Positions 61,425 to 64,000 of a stretch of DNA of 64,000 nucleotides are shown here, one piece after another. Numbering within the stretch: the stretch's first letter is position 1; each line of letters begins with the position of its first letter. The stretch comes from Owenia fusiformis. Taxonomy: Eukaryota > Annelida > Polychaeta > Sabellida > Oweniidae. Below the pieces are notes generated by a model that made no database searches, had not been told where the DNA came from, and worked only from the letters and a program-made list of their open reading frames with translations. The position numbers and the translations under genes are program-made. The stretch is taken from NCBI GenBank assembly GCA_903813345.2, contig CAIIXF020000003.1, positions 8,023,815-8,087,814 of the forward strand, read 5' to 3'.

Positions 61425-62146
61425 ATATCAGTACAGAATGTGTTATACAAAAAGGATAGATGCGAGTAGAAATAATCTTGATCAACGTCATTAAAAATTC
61501 AACCAAAGTGATGTCATATTTGAAATATATATATGTAAAGTTACATCCACAAATGTGATTTTAAGAAGTGTTTCTCTATTTCGAAAATTCTATTTCATTT
61601 GGAAATGTGACTTCTAGTTTGGGGAGATTACCCATAAAAAATGAAATGTTTTTGATATAGACAGATGTAATATTTCTTTACTGGACATATTCGAACCCGT
61701 ATAACTACCAGGTACAAAAGTCCAATTTGAAAATTGAACCACTGAAACCGATAAATATTCATGTTTAGGGAACTTCTAATACCCTGCCATGTTATCTACC
61801 CCGAACTAGCCACCTGGTGGTGAAAATGGTAACTACCCTCTCGGATCTGGGTAATTAATATATCAAAATCAACTTTTGATTTTTTTTCTCAATAGTCATA
61901 ATTTATATTTGACTCACATTTATTTTTATTTTCCAAGAGGGGAGTGGTTTGATTCTTTTGGAGCATAACAAGAGCATTACAAAGAACAACAAATAGCGCT
62001 GTATCATTGAATTCCAGGCAACGGGAAAGAATTATTGAATCATTTGTCACAAGAAATCATCCGTCAGTTCAGTTTGATTTTGCTTGTGCATGTTTCCAGA
62101 AAATGAATTTAACATATTAGGAAATGCATCACAATACTTATAAAGG
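61425..62146. other. Intergenic, no gene seen
   Basis: Only a diverged direct repeat of 54280-54470 at about 61675-61850 is recognised. Confidence 0.5.
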
Positions 62147-62748
62147 CATGACAAAATGTCACCACCTAGTTGCTCACAATATTATGAGTTAATTCAATCT
62201 TAAATAAGATTTGAATTTCTGAGAACTCTGGAGATGATTTTGAAAAAGAATTGTTCAATTTTTGAAAAATTCCTTTTTTGACCTCGAGGTTATTGAAGGT
62301 AAAATCTCAAATCTAAAGTCAGATTTTAACTTCTGAGAACGTTTGAGAACTTGTAGATGATTTTGAAAAATTGGTCAATTTGAAGCAAGTTGAAAAATAC
62401 CTTTTTATCCTTTCTTTGACCTTGAAAAGGCTATTGAACGTCAACTTTTAAATCAAAGGTCAGATTTGAACATCTGATAACTTGTTATAGATGATTTTGT
62501 AGATGGTATTTGGTAAATTTGAAGCAAGTTGAAAGTCAAATCTTAAATGTAAAGCTAGATTTGCTCGTACTTCTTAAATCTTGTAGATGATTTGGAAAAA
62601 ATTGAAGTCAGTCTAAACAGTATTTGTTATTGGAAGTTTTAAGACAGACGCCACCCGCCGATCGCCAACCATCAACCGCCAACCACCAACCGCTGCCACA
62701 AAAAACGGAGACCATAACAATATGTCATCACTTCTTGGTGGTGACATA
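62147..62748 (-). repeat. Second GTCACCACC element, inverted
   Basis: Begins CATGACAAAATGTCACCACC and ends GGTGGTGACATAATAA, with the CCGCCAACC and AACGGAGACCATAACAATAT core. About 600 bp with four degenerate internal units; AGGTCA sites are mostly lost. Confidence 0.75.
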
Positions 62749-64000
62749 ATAATTAGTGAGAAATAGAGACGCATAAAATCACATCTCGCTATATGGAAAG
62801 CAAAAACAAAATATATCAAATTCTGATCATCCAACGCTAAAACTTCCGACTTGTTCCAAGGACAATTCTGGAATCGATTGCTGGAACTACAATAAAAACT
62901 CTAAAGCTTCTTAATGTACTTATTGCACAATCGGGTATCCTGGTTACACCATCATTTCTAATGAATTTTGACGTACACTTTTTTCTAAAACGCTGTCCTA
63001 TACACTATTGATACACTAGTGCATGTGACAGAGATGATCGGATCTTAAACATTTATATTGGCCTGGATATTTTAACAAATTAGGCTATCAGACATGGATT
63101 GTGACATAAAAAACACAAACCGAAATTGAAACTATAACATGAGCTAGAACCTTTAGAATAAGGAGCAGATGAATTGTCTAGATGTTCAAAACATAAGCAT
63201 TTTGGCTTACTTTTAGATATTAAAGCGGCCTTATGCAAAGTGCTTATGTTTAGAGGATCAAGAGGACTGGCCTCCAAAAAGATATTTAAAAACATAGGCG
63301 AATTGTAATTTCATCACGAGAATCTAAGACGGAAGTCAACATCCAAAACGAAAACTTGATGAAACAGTGTTATATTCAGATTTGGATTAAAGTTTTCACT
63401 TGGCATGCATTCTAATAATATCCGTATTATAATTATCCATTTTCAAATCATTTAGCGAAGTAATAGGAGTTATTTCTGTAATATCGTATATATACCCAAA
63501 AATCCGTCAAACTCAAACTGGATCGACGGCTCAAGGGGAGAACGCTTGCCTAGCAAACGTGAAGAAGCTGGCTCGAATCTCGACAACGATGATTTTATTT
63601 TGTTTTCATTTTATTTTTATTTCTACTTCAATCCTTTTGGAACCACAGTGTATTTTCTTGATACCTTTTATAAGACATGTAATTATATTTATAAACATTA
63701 AATATATATATAACATTATTAATTATTTCAAAAATCTATGTTGTCCCATAGAATGGTCACAATTTTTTCTAAGAGATTCTGAATTGTGTAACTTTTTAAA
63801 TTAATGTGTTTTCCCATTAAATGCAATGTTAAAGTAAAATATTTTTCCAGAAATCAACACTGGTTTATCGTGAAAGTTTAACATATTTAGATTGACATAG
63901 AAAAAGATTGACATAGAACAAAAAATGTCTTCACAATAGTGTAAAAATAATGTGTTTTGCGCTGTATACTGGAATATTTAATTATTAAAAAATCTATTTC
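62749..64000. other. Right end, no gene seen
   Basis: AT-rich; short frames are unrecognised. Contains only the tRNA-like sequence listed separately. Confidence 0.5.
63518..63588 (+). tRNA. tRNA-Ala-like sequence (probably repeat-derived)
   Basis: CGGCTCAAGGGGAGAACGC, a CCTAGCA anticodon-type loop (AGC, Ala) and a B-box-like GGCTCGAATCT occur in tRNA order. Stems are imperfect and a T-rich tail follows, as at 32196. Confidence 0.35.

Overview
This window is nuclear DNA of an animal, most likely a marine invertebrate. It is AT-rich, has spliced genes with GT-AG introns, is full of DNA-transposon and foldback repeats, and shows no operons or bacterial gene spacing. I cannot fix the phylum from sequence alone.

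Left third (1-19250). Two spliced genes are nested on opposite strands. On the minus strand is a secreted procarboxypeptidase A (M14A zinc peptidase). Its first eight coding exons run from the signal peptide at 19245 down to 1429, and the last exons lie beyond the left edge. Its roughly 10-kb fifth intron contains, on the plus strand, a complete ten-exon zinc alcohol dehydrogenase (4644-12095, 374 codons, all splice phases consistent). Several exon ends here have been locally duplicated together with their splice donors. Most striking is carboxypeptidase exon 5: four tandem 117-bp units each carry a donor, all in the same frame, so alternative donor choice could add 0, 1, 2 or 3 copies of a 39-residue module. 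A second donor minisatellite follows exon 2, a partial copy of the exon 8 end lies in the next intron, and a dead copy of alcohol dehydrogenase exon 6 sits just upstream of the real one. The introns hold several TA-flanked inverted-repeat transposons (CAGGGTG... ends), a 129-bp minisatellite and palindromic MITEs.

Middle and right (19250-61400). This is a decayed tandem array of an intronless short-chain dehydrogenase/reductase (SDR). Three copies are open (24073-24891, 33915-34733, 46717-47535, all minus). One is a broken minus copy (59077-60142), one is a broken divergent plus copy (60573-61389), and a 40-bp relic lies near 30520. Two of the three open copies have Ser in place of the catalytic Tyr. 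A segment of about 10 kb carrying SDR1 has been copied almost exactly to give SDR2. It includes a cassette encoding a membrane-anchored protein fragment and a broken C2H2 zinc-finger gene. The spacers have been invaded by a 2.1-kb transposon with RSS-like CACTGTG ends and a 5-bp target duplication, a 6.55-kb giant foldback element, a 4.1-kb element with about 530-bp inverted repeats, an element of about 1.4 kb, and a 3.2-kb element. The last holds a nested repeat packed with AGGTCA half-sites.

Right end (61400-64000). No gene is seen; there is a second, inverted copy of the GTCACCACC repeat and a tRNA-Ala-like sequence. The three enzymes could share oxidoreductase or digestive roles, but nothing here proves a common pathway.
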